A stretch of 64,000 nt of DNA from Lineus longissimus. Lineage: Eukaryota; Nemertea; Pilidiophora; Heteronemertea; Lineidae. Location: contig NC_088316.1 of NCBI RefSeq assembly GCF_910592395.1, positions 10,414,001 through 10,478,000 on the forward strand, read 5' to 3'. Positions 47,634 through 58,296 of this stretch are shown here, piece after piece. Each line of letters opens with the position of its first letter. Positions within the stretch are counted from its first letter, which is position 1. The translations under genes were made by a program, and so were the position numbers. A model generated the notes under the pieces. The model saw only the letters and a program-made list of their open reading frames with translations, searched no databases and was not told where the DNA came from.

Positions 47634-50600
47634 TGTATGAGGTAAGTTTTAAAACAAAAAATCATCGTCATTAATCACATGTGTTCCGTGTTGACTTTAC
47701 CTTGAGGTCATTTTGTTCCACATTTAAGATACAAAACCCTTTTTTAATTTTCAAGCCTTGCCCCCTCACACACACACGGGTGTTTTATTCTCAAACATAC
47801 TGTGCAGTTAGTTGAGTTGCAGAATTGCATGTTTGTTGTGATGGTTGAAGTTTATTTAAATACCAACAGTACGTTAACTAAATCGGCCGGTACGAAAGCA
47901 TTTGAATTTACCACTAAAACACAGCGTGGGAAACAGCTGCCCACAAAGCGCAAACGATTGTGTGGCACATTTCAGTCGGCGCATGAAGTACATCCGATTG
48001 GTCGGCCGGTGTAAAAAAATCAATAATCTCTCAACCTCGATTCCATCCTAGGACATTTTAAACGTTTTCACCGGCCCAGTCCCTGTTTGTGGCCAGCAAT
48101 GTGGTTTCCCGCTAAACAATGCCGACATGCGACATTTCGTGGGGCACCAATTGTAAAATTGAAAAGGTATATAAAATCATTAAAATTTTCCTTCGCCGGA
48201 TCAGAAATTCGCATAAGAGATTAGTACGAAATCCAGGGGCTTCTGTACAAGACAATTCTGTCTTTAGCTATACATGCAGAACGTCTCCAAATATCACTCT
48301 GTAACTTTACAGTTGTCACAAGAAGAGTCGGTGCCTGCAGAAGCCGGAAGCTTGGAACTTTTCGATGAAGAATTTGATGTTCGGTCGCCTTCTCCCCCGC
48401 CAAGCAGACATCGAAATGTAGTGGTGCCCAGCACAAGTTCTAGAGCAGATGGACGTTCTGGGCAGTTGGCCGAAATTCGTAAGTTCCGCCCCTGATAATC
48501 GACTCTTCTTTGTCATTTTCTTCTCACACTTCAGATATACTTATATATGTGTAGTGAGGTCCTCGAACATGTTTATTAAACGTGGCCCACACATATTAAG
48601 CAATTAGACCAATTTTCCACTGATACATGCTGTCTCTGTTTCACTTCAGTCAAAGAGTTGGCATATTTAAGAAAGGCTTCAGACATCCAGAAGGCGGCCA
48701 ACAACAAAATGGCCAACCAAATGGACTCAATGTCAAGGGAGATAGCATCTCTAAAGAAAATGTTGTCGAAAGCTTTTAAAGTTACAGAGTCCATTATAAT
48801 GGTGAGGTTCAATAACTACTGAAGATGAATTCTTAATCTGAACACATTGTAATTTTATCTCATGATTTAAGAAAATATTATGAACATCAGTGTCATAACC
48901 GCAGACGGTAATGAGATCTTTCTAGCTGGTGAAGAAGGAAAAAAGTCCCCTTGAAAAAGTGTCCGGGTCTATTGTAGCTCAGAGACTGAAGCACATAATA
49001 GAAACATTTGACGGACAGGTATGGGCATATTCTCTTGTGCAACTTCAAGTAAGGCCTTTATGAATGGTTACGTTTATTTTCTTACGTTTACATTGCAGGA
49101 ACCATATGACTGCTGGCTAAAAAAGTCGTTTTCCTTCGACGCCTGCATGCCAGACAATAGCCAATTGCTAGGAGTAAGTCAAGTTTTGAATTACAGTAGT
49201 TAGTAACCATTAAACTGTTGATCTCACGGCATGCAAACATTTCAAATCATGCTAGGTGTTCAGTGGTAGGCCTTATATAAATAGCTATACCACAAACTTC
49301 GCTATGACGTCGGATCGCGATGTACAGCGCGATACATTACGCGCGACGCAACAAAATACGTCTCAAAATTTCATTCAATATAGCGATCTATTTTTGGGAT
49401 TACCAGGAAATGATACGTCACAATACTCTAGAATTTTACAACCAATCAGATGAGGTATTCCGCGCCATCCCATAATTTCAAATTTTCCAAATGCATAAAT
49501 TATTACCAGAGATATGATCGTCAGCTTGTTAAAGTCGCGATTTTTTCCCAAAATTGTGATGCGGACTTGAAATAAACCTATCGGTAAGTTTAATAAGATG
49601 TCTAAGATCATAAATATCAACCTTAGGTAAAGTTTTTTAGTCATCTTCATACATGATCCGGCCGTTGAAGTTGCCTATGTCAGCGCCCCGAGAAGAAATC
49701 AAAAAATGTACGCACGTGGAAATGAGACGGGCGATACCATTGTGAGCGACGGCCCGATGACGTGACGTCACGTGACCATTTCCGCGTCTCTGATAGGTTC
49801 ACTCCGTTGGGCGATGCTATTATAATTCCTGACAAGGGGGTTGAGACGACTTTTTATAAATAAACAAACAAAAGGCAGTCAGTTTTCTTGAAACTTGTTA
49901 TTTCATGGCAATTTCTTGGCATTTTAACGCTGAAACAAAATATAATGAGGAATACTTCATATGGAATGCAAAGATTTAGTGTTGAGTGTGCAAAATCTTG
50001 CTGTTTTCATTCATTCTTGTCCCTTCTTGTCAATGTAATGGGCTAATTTAATTGATCAATTATAGATGCTAATTGGTTGTTAAAGGGGGACTATAGGCGA
50101 TGCTAATTGGTTGTTAAAAGGGGACTATAGGCAAGAGCTGGGGGTCAAATTGGTGGTCTTCTTGTGACTAATGTGCACAGTTACAGTTGATTAGAGGACT
50201 GTGTCATCTTTTATTTAGCAATAAATATTATTCCTGGGGCAAGCGTTAACATTTTTGATATAGGCCTACTGTGAGATAGGAGAAACCCCTATGTTTAGAT
50301 ATGTATTCTACTTTGAGATACTGTTGACCCATCAATGATTGATTTTGATTTCAGACTCCTAAACTAACATGGAGAAGAAGAAGGGAAAGAAGCCAAAGAC
50401 TACTGGACTTGGCCAGTTTGCCACACTGGCGAACATCACTGAGGATTCACTGGTCAACAATGAGTTGCAGTCTCCTGACATTGTTTTCAATGGACTTATT
50501 TTCGACATCTTCCGTTTTGTTAAAAGTAAGGAGCGCCATAACAGCCCGATTCAACTCGAGGTGTGGACTAGTTGGATCAGGACGGTAGCAGGGATCTCAG

Positions 50601-53600
50601 AGACCGTCTCTTCTGCTGAAATTGAAACTTGTGTTTGTCAACTGAGGAAAAAACGTGATGAACTGAATGTACTGCGTAAGGACAAAGAAAAGCTAGACCT
50701 TGATAACTCAGTGTTTGTTTTTCAAGTTAGTGCTTCGGATGAACTTGAGGGCGAGTCTCTTGAAATACCAAAACATTCCAATCTCCTAAGTCATGAAATT
50801 GAAAAGAAGGAAAAACATTTGGGCCATTTGAAAAGAGCCTGTTTGTCAGTGAAAGAAGGTATTGATGCTGAAAAGATCAAATATAAACCTCGAAATGTAC
50901 GTGAAAGAGAACAAAGAAAAGATGATAAGATTGATGAGCTTGAGGAGTCTTTACACATGGTTGAGACTGCCGCAGATATCGAAGTCGAGGAACTTAGGAG
51001 TCAAGTCAAGGAACTATAGTGTCAGTTAGAAACTGTTCAGGAGGAGAAGAAGACATTGGTTGCCAATATTAAGGAATTGGAGGAAGATGTCAGAAAAGAG
51101 AAGAGGAACAAAAGCTATTTTAAGCGCCGGGTTGAAACAGATAAGGAATCATCGATTGCAGAAATACAAAAACTGTCTGATGAAGTTGCTTTTCTCAATA
51201 GTCGGATAGCACTGGAAGTGGGTTCAAGTAGGCCAACAACTAAGTCATGCGATGGTGTTTTCTCAGTTGGAATGCGCATGTGTGTGTTGGAGATGATTTC
51301 ATTGGAAGTACCCACCAGTAACATTGCACCAGTGATTGCCTCAGTAGGAGAGTACATTTTCAATCATAAATTTGATGAAGCAGATTTGCCGAAGAGACAA
51401 AGTGTGTTGAATATCACAGATGAGGGACAGTTTTTGATAAAGAAAATGTACAGCCAACAAATTCAGGATACAGAAAACATTGGACTTCACAAGGATGGCA
51501 CCTCCCGTCAAAAAAAGCAAATTCTATGTAACACTTTTACCACAAGTGACAAGAAAACCCATCCATTAGGATATCGACATGTATCAGATGAGACTGCTAA
51601 TACCATAACATCAGTAGCCAAAGTTGAACTGGGTGAAGTAGCCAACTGTGGAGGATCTCTTGTAGATGATGTTGTTCGAAAATTGTCATACCTAATGACT
51701 GATCGCGCTGCAAATGAGAAACTTTCAAATGCACAAATTGCAGCCTGGAAAGCAGATCTTCTTGGACAAGCAACCAATGGTGATGACCGTCAAATTGTCC
51801 ATTCGTTTCACTGCATGGTGCATGTCCTGCTTGGCTTCCATTCCTACGGCACCAAAAATCTACTGGCTGAACAGACTGAACTAGAAGCAAATGGGGAGAA
51901 ACTTGGACGTGATGCCGAGATGAACTTTAGGAAAGAACTCGTTGGATCAAGATGTGTACGCATGGCCTCAGAAATTCTTGGTCCCCTACCAGATGAGAGA
52001 AATGGACAAAGGGAGCGTTGGCTTGCATATTGCCGTTCAAATGATGTCAAGTCTCTCATTGGTACCTACAAGGACAACAGATTCAACTGTCTATTTGAGA
52101 CTGCCACACAAGTTCTTCATCATAGGGATCACATCATCAACTTCATATCTAATCTTGACACAAGCAACACCAAGGTGACGTCAATCATGTATGATCTCAA
52201 GGACACCAGAGTTACATCAATGGTGCAGAGTCTAGCTGTATGTTATTTTAAAATCACTGGACCGTACTGGGACATCATGACGTGTGGGGATTTCAACTAT
52301 CTGGATCTACACATTTCAATCAAGCGGTTGTATGCAGCAATCGACAAGTGGGCCGAAGATCCAATGTCCATACTTGAGAGAGACGATGATGTGATCTTTG
52401 CTGACTTCCCGACGAACAGAACTTCTCTATTGCACCTCACTGCCACTGAAGAGCCTCTAGACCCTGAGTTTTTCAAAGTTTGCACCAAGGCTGTCCTCCG
52501 TGGAATGAAAACATGTTGTGACAATCAACTCGCTGACTTTCTGACGGGAAAATACTCAATTGAACCATCTCCGCAGGCTGCCGCTTCAGTCGCTGGTGCT
52601 CCACTTCACAACATCTCGTGCGAACGAGACTTTGGTACCCTAGACGCCAGTCAGAATCGTCGCCGCAATGCGAGCCTCCACTACCATACAACGATCCTGC
52701 TCCTGAAAAGTAACAGAAAAGACTTTCAGCTTTGGTTAAATGCGATGTCAAGCAAGGATCTTGAGGATCTCTTCAAGCTTTCTAGAGGTGCTGGCCGAGA
52801 TCTTCGACGTGAACACCAAAAGTTTGAAAAGAAAACGGAGCAGGCAATGCAAGACAAGGTGGCACTGGAGGCCGAAAGGAAAAGGAAAAGACTGGAGAGG
52901 AAACTCAACAAAGCTAACGGTGTAACAGTACCGCCCAAGGCCAAAAGAACCCGCAAATCTACCCCCCAGATAGAGTCTGAGAGTGAAGAAAGTTCTCCTG
53001 ATGTCAGTGAAGGCGAGTCCTCGAGTGAAGATGATCATCCTTCCCTCCCTGATGGCGCAGTTATCGCGGTTAATGATTGGGTAGCTGTCGCCTATGAGAA
53101 TGGATGGTACCCAGGTAAGTAGTGTCTAATACTAATAGTGTTTACGTTTAAACTTATTTCATTTTCAGGTGAAGAGGGAAAGTGGTATGACTCAATACGA
53201 TACATGCAAACATATACAAATTCTCATCATCCTATTTCAGGTTTCATATCCAGTCTACTAGATGATGATCAAGTGAGCATTGACTTCATGGAGCCTACGT
53301 CACTTCTCGGCCAGTTCAAGAAACCATCTCCTCCAGTGGTTGACCCTGTGGAACGCGAGTTCATCTTTGCTGGACCTATCAGCCCACCTGTACCAACAAG
53401 TGGAGGACGTCGCTATCAGTTGCCTGATACAGTGGCCGTTGTAAAAATGTATGAAGATTATGCGAAGGAGTGAGTTTCTAGTTCTTCTCAGAATGATAAA
53501 TTTGTTATGATTGTGAATAAGTCCTAATTGTAAAGCAAAGTTGAAGTACTGTATCTCATCCTTAAGTCTGTTGTGTCTTTAAAAAAGATTTGATTGTAAA

Positions 53601-55874
53601 TTAGTATATAGGATTGTTATCTATGTCAATTTCTATTTGCAGGGCTGGATGGAATTAAGACGAAAACTGCCATGATGCTGGAATTGACAGATTATCAGAA
53701 TGTTTTACCGGAGGCAGAGATCGTGATATTTGATTAGATAGTGACGAGTTGGAATTCCACATCATTCACCCTGGACTTGATATGGCTGCCTTAGAATGAT
53801 GAATTTGCTTTACCACTTAGGTTTTGAAGTCTGTAAACATTGAATTTGTGTAGGACTCTTTACAAGCTACCTTTTTGACATATTACAAGGCATAGTGCCT
53901 AATATATTGAATTGGCTCGTAAATCCAAGATGGCCGCCGTCAATAATTCAAGATGGCCGCCATTCGCACCAATCTGTATCAGTTTTATCACAGTATTTTG
54001 TTATTCTGTATTGTATAACACATGTGAGGCATCTGAAAAGGTTTTAAATGCATTTATTCGTTGTTTATTTGAGTAATGAAATGATTTGACTTGTTCGGTT
54101 TCCATGGTTACCTCCTAATTAGCATATTTGGGTGCTTAATATGCGACGTCGGCCATTTTGTTTCATCGCCATCAGATTTGGCATGTATCAAAACCTCTAT
54201 CTGTGCATTTTCATAACCATGCCTTGATTATAATGCATTTTATGAGTGGTTTACCTATATGTTTGCCCTAAAAAAGGCCTAAAATAGGGGTAAAAGGACG
54301 TGTGACATAACCCCTTATGTATTGTGCTTTGTATTGTATTCAATGTCCAACAAAGTCCGCGGTTTCAAACACAAAAACTGTCGTTAATCATTCATTTCTT
54401 AATCGATTTCCAAAATTTAAAGTGATTTTTCATCCTTAAAGACACCCCTCTCTGATGACCTAACCTGTAATGCAGTCAGGAGAGGTTTAAATTTTCATGT
54501 GGTATAGCTAATATAAACAAGGACAAATTCAAATTCAAATGGTTTTATTGTTCCTTATAAAAATACATTTATCTCGGATGAAATTACAATAAAACTGTGC
54601 AGATAGAGAAGAGAAAAAGATGAAGAAACTATTAGTATACAACTTACCATCACAACCATCAGGATATAATGGTTTAACCCGCTTTGTAAAACATGGCAAT
54701 GATAAGGCCATGATGATCTTTCTGTTACCACCACGGCCACGGTGCCCGAAGGCCTATATTGAGTGAAGTGTACTGCATAGTCACTATGTTTTAAATTTGA
54801 TTCACCTTTCACCATGTCCTTTCTCTTTCAAGGATAAAATAACATCGCTGCTGAATACCCACGGCTTGGATTCAACTGATCCCCACATAATCCAAGCTTG
54901 CTACAGTCACAAAAAGCACAGGTTCACCCAGTACAGGAGTGACCTGAAGAGAAAGGTAATTCCTCTAATTTGTATGCATCTGCCTGGGTCCATCCAGAAT
55001 ACAGTTACCTTGTCTTTCGGCCAAGCTAGAGCAATCGAAATCAATAAACGTAATTCACACAGTATGGAACATACACATGATTAATATGGAGTGTTCACCC
55101 CGGGGTGTTCACTAGTCTAAACGATCTTAAGTTATTAATTATCATAAATCTATAAACTTATCTGATATAAACATACCTGGTCTAGATTGATCTGACCGTT
55201 CTACTTGATAGATTTACTGTAAGTGTATATTTCTATTCAACAGCTAAATGGAAACCCCAAGGGAGTTCATCCCATGGCAATGCCGATCGGCCGATTTAGT
55301 GATTATATATTCGCAAAGGTGTTGAGAACTCCGTTGGAGACGGAGAAGAGTCAAAGACAGGCTCTAATGATTGTAAGTATTAATATATATGTAATAGTAA
55401 TATAAAAATTCAACGTGCATGACTTGATCTCCGTATAGAACCCAACCTAAATGCAGTTTTCGATACATGGTTCATCCAACAGTGTGAGATATGTGCTTGT
55501 CATGGACCTGCCATAGAGTCACGATACTGTGGAGACGCCCGGGTGGAGACGCTATTAAGCCGGCTGAAGAGTGCCTGTTGAAAAAGTTGGCCAAAATTAG
55601 ATTATTATCACTACTTTATTTTGACCAGACAAACAGCCATACCCTGTGATATTGCATTCTTATTAATCGTTCGCCATTTGCATTGCAGCGCTCCTTTGCC
55701 TACAGCATAAAGCTGTTTCGTCAGAATGAGGGCCCGGCAGAGCCAGAGGAGAGAGACTTTTGGCGTGGCTTCGCAAACTACCGGTGCCTGGCGGTGGATA
55801 GCCCCGACAGCTGGGCCAAGCTGCTGGAGATTGATGATAAGCGGGTGGGAAAAGCAATTGATCGTAATATGTAA
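47634..55874 (+). CDS. Second, accessory-type protein of the 20-kb element (multi-exon)
   Basis: Proposed exons: 47634-47642 (MYE), an exon from 47809 (end unclear, near 47890-48010), 48313-48478, 48650-48801, 48925-49018, 49099-49173, 54833-54955, 55244-55372, 55689-55874. Junctions from 48478 on are GT-AG and in phase. The protein has LVELQNCMFVVMVEVYL and a basic patch near the start, and a Ser/Pro-rich acidic stretch (ELFDEEFDVRSPSPPPSRHR). A coiled coil (NQMDSMSREIASLKKMLSKA) and a compact C-terminal part follow: HIIQACYSHKKHRFTQYRSD, MPIGRFSDYIFAKVLRTP, RSFAYSIKLFRQNEGP ... ending GKAIDRNM. I recognise no named family. Its position opposite the large protein suggests an accessory or DNA-binding partner. 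The 5.6-kb intron 49174-54832 contains a separate transposase gene. Confidence 0.6.
50067..50131 (+). repeat. Tandemly doubled M2-type end next to a transposase gene
   Basis: GATGCTAATTGGTTGTTAAA plus GGGGGACTATAGGC occurs twice in a row (about 34-bp units). The second unit continues CAAGAGCTGGGGGTCAAATTGG ... CACAG, which matches the left end of MITE M2 at 4920-4990 (TTAACGGGGGACTATAAGC ...). Confidence 0.65.
50369..53473 (+). pseudogene. Transposase-like gene with coiled-coil N-terminus and Tudor-like C-terminal tail
   Basis: One frame runs 50369-53114 with a single TAG at 51017-51019. An intron 53115-53241 (GTAAGT...TTTCAG) joins in phase to a last exon ending at 53473. The N-terminal 300 residues are coiled-coil (RKKRDELNVLRKDKEKLDLD). 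The middle reads LHKDGTSRQKKQILCNTF, LMTDRAANEK, SFHCMVHVLLGF and RFNCLFETATQVLHHRDHII, the pattern of RNase H-fold transposases. ASVAGAPLHNISCERDFG ... HYHTTILLLKS recalls the C-terminal dimerisation motif of hAT. Lys/Glu-rich and Ser/Glu tracts follow, then NDWVAVAYENGWYPG and QVSIDFMEP, Tudor-like. I place it near hAT with low certainty. It lies in an intron of the accessory gene, same strand. Confidence 0.6.
53474..54832. other. Stretch after the transposase gene, no gene recognised
   Basis: AT-rich, with AAGATGGCCGCC twice near 53930-53960 and no open frame of interest. The right end of the transposase-bearing element should lie here, but no inverted copy of the 50088 end was found. Confidence 0.45.
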
Positions 55875-56569
55875 ATATGTAAATATGGGTGTTTGTATAG
55901 AATGAATTAATTGTAAATAATTGTAAAGCCATTGATCGTAATATGTAAATATGGGGGTTTGTATAGAATGAATTAATTGTAAATAATTGTAAAGCATTGA
56001 TCGTAATATGTAAATATGGGAGTTTGTCTAGAATGAAGCGGGTGGGGAAGCCATTGATTGGGCATGTAAATATGGGGATGGTATATAGAAGGGATTAATT
56101 TTAAGTAATTGTAAAGTAAAATGATTGTAAATAAGGGGCAAATAAGATTTTAGTTTAAATGTAAATAATGTGATTGTAATTAAAGGGGTAAATTTAATTG
56201 TAATTGTAACTAACGTGTAAATGAAATGATTGTAAATAAGATGATAACATTATTGTAATGTATCATATCAAAGTGCACATTAAGTTTAATATAATACATG
56301 TTAAAAAGATTTCATTTCTTGTTCTTTCTGTAAAACTCTCACAGCTTATTTTAAACTGATTAACTGCAAACAATTAGGTAGATAATCAAAATAAAATCAG
56401 TTGTGAAACAATGCCATTCACTAAGTATGTCTTCGGTGGTAACGATATACACAGGACAAGGACGACGTATACTAAAGGGATGTTTAAGTCATCACATTTC
56501 ATCATGCAGGAGGGAGAAAAATGATATACCCCGACACTAGTGGAACTATGATGGAACTCACAGGATAGA

Positions 56570-56790
56570 ATCTACCACGGAAGTCCCATGAACGTTCCAT
56601 CCATGGAAGCCCCATGAAAGTTCCATCCATGGAAGCCCCATGGACGTTCCATCCATGGCCCATCAGTGGATAGCTGATGGGAGAACATTGGTTAAACGTT
56701 GTTTGCGATAATCATGAATCCGTCCATGGGCTCCATGGACGGATAGTTCATGAGCCATCAGCTATCCGTGGACGGAAACTTTTGCCTGTG
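56570..56790. repeat. Right subterminal repeats, inner copy
   Basis: Three GAA(c/a)GTTCCATCCATGG units are followed by GCCCATCAGTGGATAGCTGATGG and an end copy ACTTTTGCCTGTG closing at 56790. The same block recurs at 57990-58200. Confidence 0.85.
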
Positions 56791-57230
56791 TAGGAGACCA
56801 GTTGTTAAACGTTGTTTGCGATAATCATGAACTATCCATCCATGGGCTCTCATGATTGTAAGTATTATAGGTAGACATCATAATTGGACCATTGGAATCA
56901 ACTTCGTTCAGATGCTCTCCAGTTTGGTTTTAAATTCAACATGCATGACTTGATCTCCGTATAGAACTCAACCTAAATGCAGTTCTTGATACATGGTTCA
57001 TCCAACAGTGTGATATGTGCTTGTCATGGACCTGCCATAGAGTTACGATATATGTTTTATTACATGTATTCAGTTAGCAGCAAACATGTATCTGCAGATT
57101 GCAAGTGCACCCCTCATGTACATGGAGATGGCCAAAATTAGACTATTCATCACTACTTTATTTTGACCAGACAAACAGCCATACCCTGTGATATTGCATT
57201 CTTATTAATCGTTCGCCATTTGCATTGCAG

Positions 57231-57416
57231 CGCTCATTTGCCTACAGCGTCAAGCTGTTCCGTCGAGATGAGGGCCCAGCAGAGCCAGAGGAGAAAGACT
57301 TTTGGCGTGGCTATATGAATTACAGGTGCCTGGCTGTGGATAGCCCCGACAGCTGGGCCAAGCTGTTGGAGATAGACGATAAGCGGGTTGGGAAAGCCAT
57401 TGATTGTAACATGTAA
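57231..57416 (+). CDS. Duplicated alternative last exon of the accessory gene
   Basis: It follows a CATTGCAG acceptor and encodes RSFAYSVKLFRRDEGP ... DSPDSWAKLLEIDDKRVGKA ending in a stop, 62 residues. It differs from 55689-55874 at a few residues only (for example SI to SV, QN to RD, FAN to YMN), all without frame damage. It could be used as an alternative terminal exon after 55372. Conservation of reading frame in both copies suggests the duplication is young or that both are under constraint. Confidence 0.6.
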   Translation, partial: RSFAYSVKLFRRDEGPAEPEEKDFWRGYMNYRCLAVDSPDSWAKLLEIDDKRVGKAIDCNM

Positions 57417-57989
57417 TTATGGGGGTTAATTGAATAGAAGGGATTAATTGTAAATAATTGTAAAGCGGGTGGGGAAGCCGTTGATTGTAACATGTTAATA
57501 TGGGGGTAAATTGTATAGAAGGGATTAATTGCAAGTAATTGTAAAGTAAAATGATTGTAAATAAGGGGCAAATGAGATTTTAATTCAAATGTAAATAAAG
57601 TGATTGTAATTAAGGGGTAAATTTAATTGTAATTGTAATTAACGTGTAAATGAAATGATTGTAAATAAGATGAAAACATTATTGTAAGGTATGGTGTAAA
57701 GTGCACATTAAGTTTAATATAATGAATATGGGTTAAAAAGATTTTATTTCTTGTTCTTTCTGTACAACTCTCACAGCTAATTTTAAACTGATTAACTGCA
57801 AAAAATTAGGCAGATCAAAATAAAATCAATTGTGAAACGATGCCATTCACTAAGTATGTCTTAGGTGGTAATGAAATACACAGGACAAGGACAAAGTATA
57901 CTTATACGGGATGTTTAAGTGATCACATTTCATCCAATCAGGAGGGAGCAAAAATGATACACTCTGACACTAGTGGAACTATGATAGAA

Positions 57990-58200
57990 CTCACAGCATA
58001 GAATCCACCACGGAAGTCCCATGAACGTTCCATCCATGGAAGCCCCATGAACGTTCCACCCATGGCCCATCAGTGGATAGCTGATGGGAGACAAGTTGTT
58101 AAACGTTGTTTGCGATAATCATGAACTATCCATCCATGGGCTCCATGGATGGAACGTTCATGGGCCATCAGCTATCCGTGGACGGAAACTTTTGCCTGTG
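57990..58200. repeat. Right subterminal repeats, outer copy
   Basis: It has the same order of words as 56570-56790 and ends the element at 58200, next to TATA. Confidence 0.85.
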
Positions 58201-58296
58201 TATATAGCGGGACCCTTACTGCCTTAGCTTCTTAGGGATTTAGGCCTGCCTAGGCCTTGGAGTAATAAACTATAGGAATCTCTTTTTATTTAGAAA

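Larger units (their letters stand above)
37948..58200. mobile_element. 20.25-kb two-gene DNA transposon with CACAGG ends and palindromic subterminal repeats
   Basis: The ends are CTCAGGCAAAAGT at 37948 and its inverse ACTTTTGCCTGTG at 58200, followed inward by TCCGTCCACGGATAGCTGATGG on both sides. TATA flanks each end (37944-37947 and 58201-58204), either as a 4-bp duplication or as part of the ends. Both termini hold arrays of GAACGTTCC, CCATGG and ATCAGCTATCC words. Inside are two divergent genes (minus 39305-47395, plus 47634-55874). The layout (short ends starting CAC, complex subterminal arrays, two genes) is like CACTA/CMC-type elements, but the family is not settled. A DIRS element and a transposase gene are inserted within it. 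Confidence 0.7.
55366..58200 (+). repeat. Tandem duplication of the element's right end (two units)
   Basis: Unit 1 starts at 55366 (ATGATTGTAAGTATTA) and ends at 56790. Unit 2 starts at 56849 with the same words and ends at 58200. Shared parts include the intron, the last exon (55689-55874 and 57231-57416), TGTAAATAATTGTAAAG-rich spacer and the subterminal repeats. Unit lengths differ slightly (about 1.42 and 1.35 kb) because of indels in the TGTAAAT repeats. Confidence 0.9.
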
